In this document: piece by piece, positions 35,131-47,960 of the stretch | Numbering within the stretch: the first letter of the stretch is position 1 | How the letters are laid out: each line of letters starts with the position of its first letter | Assembly: GCA_964023205.1 (NCBI GenBank) | Contig: OZ026842.1 | Coordinates: forward strand, 10,323,407-10,387,406 | Source: Lutraria lutraria | Taxonomy: Eukaryota > Mollusca > Bivalvia > Venerida > Mactridae | DNA length: 64,000 nucleotides | Direction of reading: 5' to 3' | The notes under the pieces: generated by a model | What the model was told of the DNA's origin: nothing | What the model saw: only the letters and a program-made list of their open reading frames with translations | Database searches by the model: none | Made by a program: the position numbers and the translations under genes

Positions 35131-36094
35131 CTCTCACATGTTTAGAATTTTTTAAAGGGATTTCATTCCAGAATTTTTTTGTGTAAAATTCTAAAAATAT
35201 TATTTTGTTTGAAAGTAAATATGATAACTAGTAAAATCAAACTGTATCAGGGACTTAAACTCTGTGTTTATCTTTAAATTTGAGTTCTGTGCAATTTCTG
35301 TTGGAGAAAACTTCTGTTAATGTTTAAATCCATTATTTTTCACCTCAACTATTGACTAAGGCTTGATAATATTTCATTTCTTGTATGGAGTGGCACTACA
35401 TTCAATATAACTTTCTTGCAACGAAGAAGTCCTGCCATTAATGACAATATCAGAATGTTTTGAATCTCATTTATTTACCAACTCTTTATTGAGCAATGCA
35501 ATCATCTAGTTCAAGATTGATTGCACAGGTTCAAATTAATTGTCTACCATATCTAATAGAGTGCTTTGCATTGTTTATGATTAGCTGCACTGAGACATTA
35601 ATATTGATTTTTTTGGGTTTTCTTAAGAAGTGTGAACAAAGAACTATTTGCAATCTAATAATTTAATGATTTTTTGTTAGCGTTAAATCTTTGCAAATCA
35701 TTTAATTATCATGATTATATGATCCAATTCATTGCCATGCATTGACAACAATTCTTTACACTTTTTTATGGATTGAATTTTTTTTTTTATTTACACTAGC
35801 ATAATGGTAAAATCAAGGACAGTAATCTTTGTTAGATAATGACCTCTTATACTGTTTGTATGATAGCCAATATGTGTGCCTTTATTAACAATTTTATCTA
35901 CTAAATATCAAATTACGATGTGTTATAATAAATCTAGATATTATGTTAATGCATGTTATTGTATGCAATGAATTATTTAACTTATTATTTGCAGTTACGT
36001 ATAGATGTACTTATATACTAGTACATAACATATACATGTATAATTATGTTGCATGCTTGGTGTTTTGTTTTTTGCTGTTGGCAAATAAGTATGT
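35131..36094. other. 3' UTR and downstream DNA of gene D
   Basis: No coding signal. A candidate poly(A) signal AATAAA lies near 35927. Confidence 0.4.
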
Positions 36095-36443
36095 CCAGAG
36101 ACATAGATAACAGAGATTGGCCACTTAAAATATCGCACATGACATCATTTCATAGATTCTGTAGCAGACTAAATAATAATAGATATTTTTTAGAAAGATT
36201 GCATAAGTAGGTAGTATAAACATGAGCGTAATAAAACTATCAATCTAAATTGATATTTGAAAAACTTGGCAGCTATAGTTTAAATAATAAACTTTCAGAA
36301 AATGTAAAATTTATGCATGTATTATTAGTAGGTAAGAAGTTTTACTTGCTACAAAATCAGCAGTTTTTGGGAAAGTAACAGTCATGCGTGATATTACATA
36401 GGTAATAACTGAAGTTGCTTATCTCTGTTATCTATGTCTCTGG
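36095..36443. mobile_element. MITE with ~23-bp terminal inverted repeats and TATGT flanks
   Basis: Starts CCAGAGACATAGATAACAGA and ends with the inverse TCTGTTATCTATGTCTCTGG; total about 349 bp. The pentanucleotide TATGT is present immediately outside both ends, consistent with a 5-bp target duplication. No reading frame. Confidence 0.78.
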
Positions 36444-36489
36444 TATGTCTAACAATGTAAATCAAGTACTTGAGATAATAATAATTAAG

Positions 36490-36570
36490 ACACCTTTCGA
36501 AAAAAGGGGTTATATTGCTTTGCACGTGTTGGTCGGTCTGTCTGTAACCGACCCTTGACCTACTTAGAGG
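36490..36570 (+). repeat. Dispersed repeat fragment ('ggggttatattgctttgcac')
   Basis: The block aaaaggggttatattgctttgcacgtgttggtcggtctgtc resembles a common marine-invertebrate repeat. It is short and its borders are unclear. Confidence 0.4.
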
Positions 36571-39500
36571 ATGTTTCGTTATGGTATGCTGTTTTTGTAT
36601 TGATGGTATTATTGTTGTATCACACGGTTTAATTGATATCCAATGATGATGAAGGTCTTATATAATTTATGTGGGTGGGGTACGCAGTCAGGTTATTCTT
36701 GAATCTTCATATACGGTTCTATATATTTGTTATCTACTACTATTATCTACTTATTTAATAATTTATCAAATACTTGTTAGTGTATGCAATTATTCCACTG
36801 TTTACCTTGTTTTTTTTTAGACTTCTTTTTATTGTAATTATATACAACACAATTTATTAATATACATGTATTATGTCTAGTATCTCTTCATATTAAAAGC
36901 TGAAATTGTTCATTTTATACATTTATTTTATAATGTTTAAGTCAACTTGATACATCATGTGTGGCTTCTTTAGTATATTATATACATGCATGTAGTTTTG
37001 ATTACACTGTCTGTGTATAATTTCACCATAGGTGCTGGACACATGTCATATTTTATGGTGTGGCAGGTACCTTTGGATTTCACAGATTAAAGATGATTTG
37101 TTATGATTGAGTTATGCCTCTTTTCTTGCGATTTAAATTCCTAAAGCTTGTGAAAAAAGTTCAACTAACTTTTAAAATGTTTGCTCTGTATATTTTTGTC
37201 CTTTTAAAAATGGACATTTATGAAAATGCATATGAATGGTGTTTTAATTGTCACCATTCTGTTGTAATCATCTAATTTTTATGTTTTCATAATACATGCA
37301 CTGTAATGATAGACACACAAAAAATAGTGCAAATTTTCCTTTTTTCATAGTTTTTTGCCAAATTCTTAGCCATAGAAAATATTTGTATATGACACATGAA
37401 TGCATTTTTCACAGGATGTCCACTGGTTTTATGCAGCTTAAATACACAGGTGTGACCTACACACTTCTGTATACAATATTATGATTATTGTTCAGTGTTC
37501 ACTGGCTTGATCACACTGCTGAATTAGAGACTTTGTCAAGTCATCAGGTTTTTAATTATTATTTTTAGCTGAGATAGACAACGGACAGACAAACTACTGG
37601 AGTTACTGCCCTTGAAGCGATTATTTTGACTAAATCAAAACCTCAAGGACTATTAGCTTATTAAATGCATTTCCAATGTTTACCATTTACCACATGTTTT
37701 GTCCAAATTTGAGTTGTTTTGACTTAAGTTCTGCAGTCTTGGTTGTCACATTAAATAAAAGAGTTATCAACATTTCTAAACATTTCAAATTCTCCATTTA
37801 CAAATTAAGATGTCTTTGATTTATGCAATTACAAGGAAGTACATTCTCAGCTGATAGTCTTGTTGTCAGGTGAAATCAAGTAATTGGTCATAACAAAATA
37901 GGAGAGTTTTAACATACTATGTATAATCAAAACTGCCAAGTCTTCAATGTATATATGTATACAAGTGGTACTATTTTCTGTGCTGTTATTAGGTCGATGG
38001 ACACTTTTTCAATAAGATGACATAGGAAAAAAATGTCTGAGGACATCACGTTCTAAAAAATACAACAATAATTACAATATGCAATGAAATTTCTGAGTTC
38101 CTTTCAATATTCTAAATAAAGACTACATAAATAGCACTTAGGTTTATTTTTGGACCAATCTACTTCCTGCTTTCTTTCTATATTTCAACATGGCAATGAG
38201 ATCCACTGAATATATAGACCCCTTAACTGAACTTTTCCCTCAAAAGCTTTTATCAGGTTTTAAACAAACAAACAAACCTGTATTTTTCCTGATACGATCA
38301 GAGACAGGAGAGACCCCCACTTGTGTTCTAGTGAAGTTTTAAACTGAGATAAATCACTGATTGAGGATTAGATATAAATCTTGTCATTATATCCTTATCA
38401 ATATTTACCAGGATAAGTATAAATTTGATATAAACAGCTGATACAAATATTGTGCTAAATCACTTATGTTTAATCGTACATACGTAATTATTCAGAAATG
38501 AGTGTCTAGTGTAGCACGGCTCTGTGAAAGTATACAGTGTAAAAAGATAAAAACATATCAAAAATAAATAAATGATAATGTAATAAAAATAATCATGATG
38601 TTAAAACATAATACAGGCCATGACAATCACATTCACTCCTGGGATAGAACAAAAAAGATAGAGAATTATCTTGTTTCCATTGTGGCCCTAAACGGGTGAT
38701 GAGGGTGACATAGGGAGGTATTTAAATATTGAAAGTCTATCTGTAGTAGTACTGTGTAAAATTGATATCACATACATACGAAAAACTGCTTGTTGATCTA
38801 CTAGCGTCACTAAAATAAAATGTGTGGCGACATTAAAAATTTTGCTTTTGAGAAAAGATCTTGGGTTGAAGACTAGTCGTATGTTATAAATCTTGTATCT
38901 TTGACCAGAAATTGTACCATTTGCTTCTTTGTAAACTTTTACTGACATGATAAACATGCCAAAATAAAATATTGTGAGTCTAACGTACGTATTAAGTATC
39001 AAAACGCCCTTTTCATTTTAGTTAAAAATCAAAATCCCAATAACAAAATTAAATCAGTTTTAATGAATTATACTTCATCTGGAGATGCTAGCTTGGTTAA
39101 AATTGTTGGAAACTGTTATTAGACCATAGTACGTTGCACTTTTTCTAATACCACATTCTGAATTGCATACAATAGAACCGTTCGGATAGAAATTTATGAT
39201 TTAACAAATAAGTTGAGTTTGAGTAAAAACTTTTTTGTGAAACTGGGGCCACGTTTTAAAAAAAATCCTAAGTATATTAATTCATGTAGTCGTATTGATG
39301 TATATATTCGAATAGAATATTGGATAATCGAGGTTATATTCGAACCGAACCGTAGGGTACCTGAATCGTTCCAGCCCTAGTTTGTACCATATATTGCACA
39401 AAAAAGGAAGAAGAAAACGCAGCTGTAATTTGAGTTGTTCAGTCATATTTCATTATCCAAAAGCATTTCCTAGCAATAATTTTTTTTTTTTTGGCATCCT

Positions 39501-40801
39501 TTATCATCTGAATTCACTGTTTACTTGATATTTACAATATCATAACACAGTCACAGCCATCTTGATATTTTCTTGATAAATGATTTATTTACATCTTATT
39601 AGAGGACTATTCAAACGTTGAGTTAATGATCATTATTAAATTTTGAGTAGTACATAAATATACGGTACCATCGGCTCGGATATTTTGCCCGCGCGACCAC
39701 TTAAGTAGGCCTTTGTTTAGACTGATGATGATATATATTCGACACTTGTATCTTTAAAGAGCGGATATTGATTAGACACTTAATTGAAACGATACATTGA
39801 ATGCGAGTACAGTTTCGCTTCCAGCAAATAGAGGAAGTATAACTGAATTGGATTTTCTTACGGCGAATTAAAGGAATACTAGTAGTTCAGCGTTGAAAAA
39901 AACCCTCGTGATTTTGATAAGTTTTATTTAGTGTCAAGATCTTGTTTGGGCATACACGTAATAATTATATCTATGACCTTTCACTCGTCGATGTCAAGTT
40001 AAAACAGATAAACATTTGAAGGTTTTCCTAGAATTTACATTATTTATCGGATAACAAGTTCGCATGTCTCTGTTTCGGATAGTTTATAGAACTTGTAGTT
40101 TGTGCCTTGCATGCCAAGAGTTAGTTTTGAAAATGAAACGATTTCTATTCGTAAAAATTGAAGGCATACAGTACAACTTTTTGTAGAGTTTAATGAGAAC
40201 AAAATATAATATACAGCTGAACATTGAGTCAGCGCCTCCAGTAGAGTTGTACACCCCCACGTCTATAACCTTGAATATCAACTCTGACATAGATATATTC
40301 ACTAAGTAAAGGTTGTTTTTTGTTATGCTTATATAATCCTAATAAGTAATGAACCACTTTACGAAGTGGGGGTAGTATCTATGCATGCAATTATCAATTT
40401 GATATGTCAACAATGAAATCAACCCAGTCGGCTTGTCAATGAAAAATCAATGTATACCAGGTATACTCTTATACCGCATTAGTAATTGATCTTCATTATT
40501 GTAATAGGAGAGTTTATAAACAAAATGATTAGTCATGATGCATGTTAAAAAAGTACACTTATTTAAGCTTGACAACATAAGTTTTTATATGCTTTGCAAA
40601 TCTCAATAAATTTATTGTAAAGATTATATGTCAAATATATATCATTATCGATTCCAACCTCATAGAATGAACTCGAATAACATACGAGCATTACCTAAAT
40701 ATATCACTCTTAGTTAATGAAAGCAAGGACAGTCTCGTCTCAATAAATGAAGATTACAGAACGACAAGCTTCTAGACAAGCATGCGCATCAAGGTAAAAT
40801 A
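36571..40801. other. Intergenic DNA without recognised genes
   Basis: Only short chance reading frames (for example 38688-39002, minus) without domain or splice support. 37560-37750 looks like an old repeat remnant. No RNA gene was recognised. Confidence 0.4.
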
Positions 40802-42143
40802 CGAGGGCTGTTTTATAATTAATGCAACTGATCCAAAATCTCGAAAAGCCCGAGCTACTTTGATAGAAAACCTACTCTACAAGTTTTAACAATCATTAAA
40901 ATATATATGTGTTAAGTTTTGTACACGTATCTTGTTTTACTACTGAATGTGACCACCTCAAACTAGTCCCTTTCATACCAAATACATGCAAATATGGTTG
41001 AAAAACGTTCAGTGAATTGGCTTCAAATACGGGGCTACATTCATACTAGGCACAAACTTGGTATTAGTGCAGAAACATTTTCAATGAAATATATGATGTT
41101 TATGGTGAGAATGAAGCTTCTTACAGCACTGTTACTAGATGGATTGCTCGTTTAAAATGTGATACAGAGCAGACTGAAGACCTCCAACACAATGGACGTC
41201 CTCAGTAACAACCAAACAAAAGGTGCAACTTGTAAAATAGCTGATTAATAAAGATGCCCGATTAATTATTCGTCAAATTGTTCGTCGGTCAGGTATATGT
41301 TCGGCGAGAGTTCATTTCATTATTCGCAAGATATTACTTGTAAAGAAGAAAAGTGCACGGTACATACCCAATCTTTTGACAGGAGACCAAAAGAAGGAGC
41401 GTGTCAAAAGGGCTAAACAACTTCTTAAATTATATCCCAAATACGACAAAAGGCGTTTTTGTGACCTGATTACGAGCGATGAAACTTGGGTACACTTTTT
41501 TTTAACCCTCCAGAAAGTGTGGTAACAGAATATGGGCGACAAAACATGCAAAGAGACCAGTCATCGCCAAGCGAATAGCCACCGTGAAGAAGGTTTAATA
41601 CTGTGTTTTCTATTCAAATAATAGGTATGCAATTCAAATACCGGTTCCAAAAGGTGGAAGTGTTACTGCAAAATTTTTATAAAAATGTAGTTCTGAAGAA
41701 ATTGAAAAAATATTTTTAGACATGTCGGCCGAAACACGGTATGAAATATGTCTCACTCCTTCAGGACAATATGTACTCACATAAAGCACATATTGTAAAT
41801 GACTTTCTGAAAAAAGAATAAGTTTGAGTTTTGCAGCATCCAGCCTATTCACCAGATCTAGCACCGTGTGACTATCTTTTTTTTATATTTTCTTGACCGA
41901 AATCATCACTGGTTGGAAGACGTTATGCTTCACGTCATGCCCTTGGCTCTGCTGTATGTCAGTACCTTCGGCATATACCTATCGCAGACTATGAAAAATG
42001 TTTTGAGAACTGGATTCAAAGGTTAAAATTGTGTTTTAAGTCAAAAAGAGAGTATTTCGAAGGAATGCATTAAACTTGAGTGTAAAACTATGATAAATAA
42101 AAGAATAAAATCACGAGTTACATTATTTATAAAACACCCCTCG
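40802..42143 (+). mobile_element. Decayed mariner-family transposon (D,D34D)
   Basis: Bounded by inverted ends CGAGGGCTGTTTTATAATTA on the left and the inverse of CGAGGGGTGTTTTATAAATA on the right, flanked by TA on both sides; about 1.34 kb, typical of mariner. The transposase is broken by frameshifts and stops but keeps hallmark pieces: MVEKRSVNWLQIRGY-like N-terminus near 40993, ITSDETWVH with the first Asp at 41478-41480, LQDN...SHKAH near 41760, and HPAYSPDLAPCDY near 41840-41875. Thirty-four positions separate the second and third Asp, two of them stop codons. The element is inactive. Confidence 0.88.
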
Positions 42144-43630
42144 TACAGATCCGAATGTTAGACGAGTTTTTCAATAAACCATACGGTTAAATAAATTTAA
42201 ACGGTTGACAAATTTGAAAAATACTGCGATATATAAAAAATAAAAAATATAAATCCGAAGATTAAATTGATTTATCGCAGCGTAGGTTATCTAATAAGCA
42301 CCAAATAACCAAGTTATTCATCATGTCTTGATATGAAGTACAAGTAAAAAATTAATTCCACGTATCATCACATGCTATCAGTTAAAGTGACAACACAATA
42401 TATAATTTATTTATTGTCGGTATACATATAACAGTAAACATTATCTATGTATAGCTATTGACCGACTTACGGACAACTTAGTTACAATTGTAATAAAATA
42501 CATGTAAAAGTACATGACTGGAATCTATATCATTAAACAGATAAATAATAGACACATGTAGTTCGTAGTTAACGCCTGTTCCTACAGTAATTATAAGGTG
42601 TTATATAGTACCACGTACACTACATATATTTACTTCAACGTATCTGTTAAAAGCTAGTCAAAATGATATTATTATAAAGTAGTACTGCCAAATTATCGTA
42701 ATAAATTATTTCTTTGAAAGTTACCTCAGATACTTCATTTATACGACATATTTAAAAATGTAAAAATTATTGCCCCTGTTGGAAATAGAAAATATCAATT
42801 TCTAAAGGTGCTAAATGGTGTTCTACATTTTTCTTAATTGAACTAGACTGGTATTTTTGTAGTGAATTTTCATTGAAATGGATCTTCATCATTTTTCGAT
42901 TGGCAACTCCAATGTTCAGTCTTCAATGCAAATTTATAAAGGGGCATTAACTCTAATAAGGAGTATCATCATTTTAAACAGATCTCGCGGTAAACCATTT
43001 TCTATCATGGAAATCTATATATCGGATAAATGTACCTAAGATATGTCCGCTCCCTTTTGATATACATGTATATCGTTCACATTTACTAACTAAAGCAGAT
43101 ATATATAAGTTGTCCAATGCTTATAATTATGTTATGAACAAGTACGGTTTGTGACGGGAAAAGTAAATGCTTCATTGCATCTGTGATTAATATGACCGTG
43201 TTTTACTGTAAAGCAAAGTGCAACCAGACCTGTGTTACCGACCAACTCCACATAAAGGCTTACCTGTGTGTAACCAGGTTGTTTTTATCTTATTTTTGGT
43301 GCTTTTTGTGACCATGTCTCTTTTCGGACTGTGTACTGTCATTGTTGTTATATGTTATTATTTGTACATGTATATATATTAATATTATATATATATGTAT
43401 TCAGATTCTGTGAGTCATCAATACCTATTATTGTAAATGTAAGGAGTGTGTAGCTACAGAATATTGTTTCAGGACTTGATAAGTAATTATTCATGTAACT
43501 GACGTGTTTTTATTTATGGAATCTTGCAGGACATCACCATCCCAACACCATCCTGTGGAATTGTTGAATTTTGTGTATTATTTGATCTACTGCTATTTAT
43601 GTCTGTTATTGCATTAAACATCAGAACTTT
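42144..43630. other. Intergenic DNA without recognised genes
   Basis: AT-rich. A short TA-rich tract lies near 43365-43400. No gene or named repeat was recognised. Confidence 0.35.
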
Positions 43631-43970
43631 ACATATTACAAAAAACAGACCACTGATAAATATAATGTCAAACCTGCGAACAAAGATAACCCTTTAGAAA
43701 GACATAATGTGACCTTTATAAACAGGTGGCCTTCAATCGGAGGTCAACATGACTGTTTTTTCACATGTTCCAGTGTAGTACCACTATGACTTGTATATCC
43801 ACCACCAAGAATTACTACGAGGTAACCCGGGTACATGTGAAAAAACAGTCATGCTGACCTCCGATTGAAGGTCACCTGTTTATAAAGGTCACATTATGCC
43901 TTTCTAAAGGGCTATCTTTGTTCGCAGGTTTGACATTATATTTTTCAGTGGTCTGTTTTTTGTAATATGT
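43631..43970. repeat. Long near-perfect inverted repeat (138-bp arms, 64-bp loop)
   Basis: The arms 43631-43768 and 43833-43970 are reverse complements with few mismatches. Both start or end with acatattac / gtaatatgt and acatgtgaaaaaac. Each arm embeds a left half of the family 1 MITE ('tgtcaaacctgcgaacaaag...ggtggccttcaatcggaggtca'). RNA from this stretch would fold into a long hairpin. Confidence 0.88.
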
Positions 43971-44509
43971 ACGATGTGAGAATAAAGATAATTTGAGTTA
44001 TTTCATTACAAGGTTATGTTTGTTTCGATGTACCGAAGTTATCTAATACACGGATTACGCAGTCACGTGTCTTTTTATAGTCTTTGTTGTCGGACAGATG
44101 TTGTATTTATCACCTGCTCAGAACTACACAGTCACTATATTCCTATCGTCCGTGAATTTCTTAGTTTTATATCGACGTATTCGATAAACTTACGAATTTC
44201 ATTTCAAGTTTCATCGTGAAAAAACATATGTATAAACGAAACTTTGAGGGTTTTTGTGATATTGTTCACTTTGCATAAATATTTAGTATGACAAAACGAC
44301 ACGTTGTGTTTTCACAATTTATTTATCATCAACCCAAGTTCGAAAATTGGTGTGATAGTCTCGTCTAAGTTAGTCTCGTTGGTACACTATATTGATCCAT
44401 ACATGAGTATATTAAGAGGCTGTTACCTACTTAAGTAATTAAGATAATTAATTACACATGTAAGCCGACTATGTTACATTAGATTTGTTTGTTATACGAT
44501 AATATAATA
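43971..44509. other. Intergenic DNA before the gap
   Basis: No gene recognised; a short chance frame at 44016-44219 has no domain. Confidence 0.35.
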
Positions 44510-44709
44510 NNNNNNNNNNNNNNNNNNNNNNNNNNNNNNNNNNNNNNNNNNNNNNNNNNNNNNNNNNNNNNNNNNNNNNNNNNNNNNNNNNNNNNNNNNN
44601 NNNNNNNNNNNNNNNNNNNNNNNNNNNNNNNNNNNNNNNNNNNNNNNNNNNNNNNNNNNNNNNNNNNNNNNNNNNNNNNNNNNNNNNNNNNNNNNNNNNN
44701 NNNNNNNNN
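44510..44709. other. Assembly gap (200 N)
   Basis: A run of exactly 200 undetermined bases, probably a fixed-size placeholder, so the true distance across it is unknown. Reading frames crossing it are artefacts. Confidence 0.98.
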
Positions 44710-46058
44710 GTGTGCAAACAAGAAACTAAATATACCATCAAAAACTTTAACAATGATTTCACATTAATTCTTGCGCATTTAAACAACTTTGAAGTAAAAA
44801 CGTGTTTTAACGTGTGCAGTTGCATGGTAAGGCTTAAAGCAGCGGTGACTCATTTTGTTGACAAACATTTAAATAATAATTAGATGCGGAGTTGATAAAC
44901 TTGTACTTAACAAACAATGATAACATATCTGCATATTTCTGAATGAATCTAATGGATCCATTTGTTCGCCTGTCTGTCTGTCTGTTATTTAGTTTTATCA
45001 ATTCTCTTTTCAGTCAGAGTCGAAACAATAGCTGCATGCTGCATTTACTAAGTTACAAGAATCCAGTTTAGGGAAATTCGATGACTACCATTAAGGACAG
45101 TTGGATGTAAGTACATGTAGAACACAAGATACGGGTACAAATATCTTGTAAATGAAATATTCACGAGAACTGGTTGAATTATACACATAGGCAATTAATG
45201 TATTTGTATTCTAAATAGAGCGACGACCTTGATACTCGAATCAAAACAGAAAAAAATAACAATATACATGTACGTATATGTAGGTTATTTGCACACTTCA
45301 ATTAGTGTAAATAAATGCGTCGTAAATGGTGTTATCTATAGAACGCTTGCCATATCTAATGTAAACATGCCCTGTTAAGTAATTTGATCATTAATTTTGT
45401 ATACGTAAATTAGATTGTATTATGTTACACAATGTACTGATAAAACAAGAGGTTACCTAAGACCGGGTTTCGGAAAATAACCAGTCATTTTTGGACATTT
45501 TGTCATGTTCGGTTCAACCAGTCACGTGGACAGACATGACAAATGCTCACTCTTAACAAAATAATTATTCTAATAGACCAAAATCACAAGACAACATGTA
45601 TAGATTGGCTGTCATGATCAGATTGAATGGGCACCTTGCTATCAACAACTTCTAGGTGATAAAACGTACAATCAGTGTCCGAGTTCAAATTCCATTCTCA
45701 ATGTATCTAGTTTGGTTTAAAAAAGAAGCTGGTTAATGTTTAAATAGAAAGCTTTATAAATTTATTTAGATCGATTATGCTGTTAGATTTACGTATCAAT
45801 AAAATCAGTAAAGCCTGATCATGATTCACTTAGAAATATTAAAAGACAAGATATCAGATTTAAGCTCGGAGACCGATAAAAAGTATTTTAACTTGGTGTG
45901 GGGAACACAATTGTTTTGACATTTGGTTTTCATTGATCAACTTGTCAAAAGTCAGGCTAGAATACACTGGGTCTGAATAAAACATGTGTGCTTTCAACGA
46001 ATAGAAGAAACAAGTATTGTTTTAAATTAACCTGTATTATAATTATATTGTATGTATT
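44710..46058. other. Intergenic DNA after the gap
   Basis: No gene, RNA or defined repeat was recognised. Confidence 0.35.
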
Positions 46059-46158
46059 AGTTATCGTTCATATTTTGAATTTTATGGGATATATCACAAG
46101 CGACGCGAAGCGGAGCGCAGTGATATGTCGCATAAAATTCATAATATGAACGATAACT
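46059..46158. repeat. Compact inverted repeat (~40-bp arms around a GC-rich loop)
   Basis: The left arm 'agttatcgttcatattttga' ... 'gggatatatcac' and the right arm 'gtgatatgtcgcataaaatt' ... 'aatatgaacgataact' are inverse of each other with few mismatches, around 'aagcgacgcgaagcggagcg'. This could be a minimal MITE or a strong RNA hairpin. Confidence 0.75.
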
Positions 46159-47799
46159 GATTTACAGTTTGTCCTGATTTCTGTCACGTATGCATGTTTT
46201 GTCTCTACGAAAACTGTCAATCATCACTATATATGTAATTTGACGCCGCCCACAAAATACCTCCGTTCAGAGGGAAATTAAAAAGAAGGCGGGGGCATTC
46301 AGTCTGCTTTATATGCGTTAATAAGAGATAAGAGCCAACATTTACCTGTAACAACGGATTTTCACTTAGCTATGGTTGTTTTATTCTTGAGGAACGGGTT
46401 TTGTCTTAGTTATTATAAAAATTATCAATACTCAGAAATGCATGATTTCAATGTTTCGTACTGTTTGACCATTCTTTCAATTTGGTCCATTAGGCCTATG
46501 CAGCGTTATTTACAGTTTTCGGCCGTTCTGTTTCTTGCCAAACTTCTTGGATTCTTGCACATGTTTAAGTTCGAGTCCGGCTTAGATAGGAAAACCTTGC
46601 AAGTGTGGTGTCTAGCACCGGCCCAGATGCTATACAACTTACACTCGACTTCTGAGCATCAAATCCATTCCATTCTCAACGTATTATTGGTGAATACATA
46701 TAAGGTGCTGGTTGACTTATAAAATGTACATTCAGGTTGATTATGATGATGTAAGATTCATGTATCTACATTTATTTATGATTAATTATTACAATCATGG
46801 AACCTGGTACTACTACCAAGGAACGATGGCAAGATGGACTGCCCGCTTGTATTCAAAGACTGAAATTCTGTTGTAAACGGGCATTAAATTCAACAAAAAT
46901 AGCGAAAGTCATGAAAAATTCGTATGCTGTACGACCTGGTTCGAATGACGCAATCTCCCTCGAAGTCTGAGACGTTTAAACTCCGCCTACTTTATTGCAC
47001 GGTTAAGGATGACGCAATAAAACTGATGCAACTTGCACCGCCCTATTCTGCGCTTGGTCACGTAGCACACAATTTCGACTTATTTTCTCCATATCAGGGT
47101 TTTGGCACATTTTATGCGATATATTTTTCAAATTTCAAATGAAATGCGGACATTTCATTGGACGAGAAATTAGGACAAACTGTAATCAAAATAACAGGTC
47201 TTTTCTATTTTTAAGCATAACGTATTTGGATAAACCCCCTACATTTTCTAAAAATTCATGCCCTACTTCACTTCCCGGTTGCGCATATCACCGCAACTAT
47301 ATTCGTCAGTTTAAATCTGGGCACGCGAATGTTTAGATTAATTGTGCTTGCAATGGGATATATGTGGGTTTACACATTTTACTATCGCAGGTATTGCGTA
47401 TTATTTATTTTACTATATGGGTAGTTTAATTTAAGCGGATTTTGTTGGACAGCAGAGTTAGTAAATCTTTGCTTGCAATCAAATTTTTTGGTTCATATAA
47501 TTTCTTATGATTTTTTTCAATAAAAGATTAAAACATTTTGTATAGACTTCTGGCAACTTCTGAGCAACACCATCAGCACCGGTTGTATTTTAACAGTGGT
47601 TCAATTTTACAGCTGAATTAAAATAAAATTTGAGTTTAAGTTTGGTAAAGTGATTGCATAAATCTCAGGCTGAATTTAACCAGATATAATTCTTGTCGTT
47701 CTTCTTTCTGCTGCAATAACTTTTGGTTTTGTTGAAGCAGAAAGTTTTGCACAATGTTTGTTATTCATGATTAAATGTCATGAGAACACATTTTTGTTG
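46159..47799. other. Intergenic DNA with a 116-codon open frame of doubtful value
   Basis: The frame 46372-46722 (+) has no recognisable domain, no clear splice context and partly repetitive sequence (its end resembles 45640-45740). I do not call it a gene. Confidence 0.35.
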
Positions 47800-47960
47800 T
47801 TATAAATGCTACATCATTACGTTATAAAAGATAAATTGCCATAAATGTTATAGCGTTATAAAAGATAAATTGTTATAGATGCTATGTACAGACTACAGCG
47901 TTATAAAAGATAAATTATTATAAACAGCTTTATAAAAATTGTTATAAAGGTTATGTGTTA
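47800..47960 (+). repeat. Degenerate tandem repeat 'gttataaaagataaattgttataaatg'
   Basis: Units beginning cgttataaaagataaatt recur at about 47820, 47854 and 47902, joined by 'ataaatgttat'-type spacers. Simple minisatellite. Confidence 0.6.

Noticed and set aside
38688..39002. 104-codon minus-strand frame
   Set aside because: No recognisable domain, no flanking splice context, composition like the surrounding non-coding DNA.
40800..42145. Active mariner
   Set aside because: Two stop codons between the second and third catalytic Asp positions and several frameshifts show it is dead.
44469..44825. Frames running through the N stretch
   Set aside because: Artefacts of undetermined bases.
46372..46722. 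116-codon plus-strand frame considered as a small gene
   Set aside because: No domain, no neighbouring exon, and the end resembles repetitive sequence nearby.
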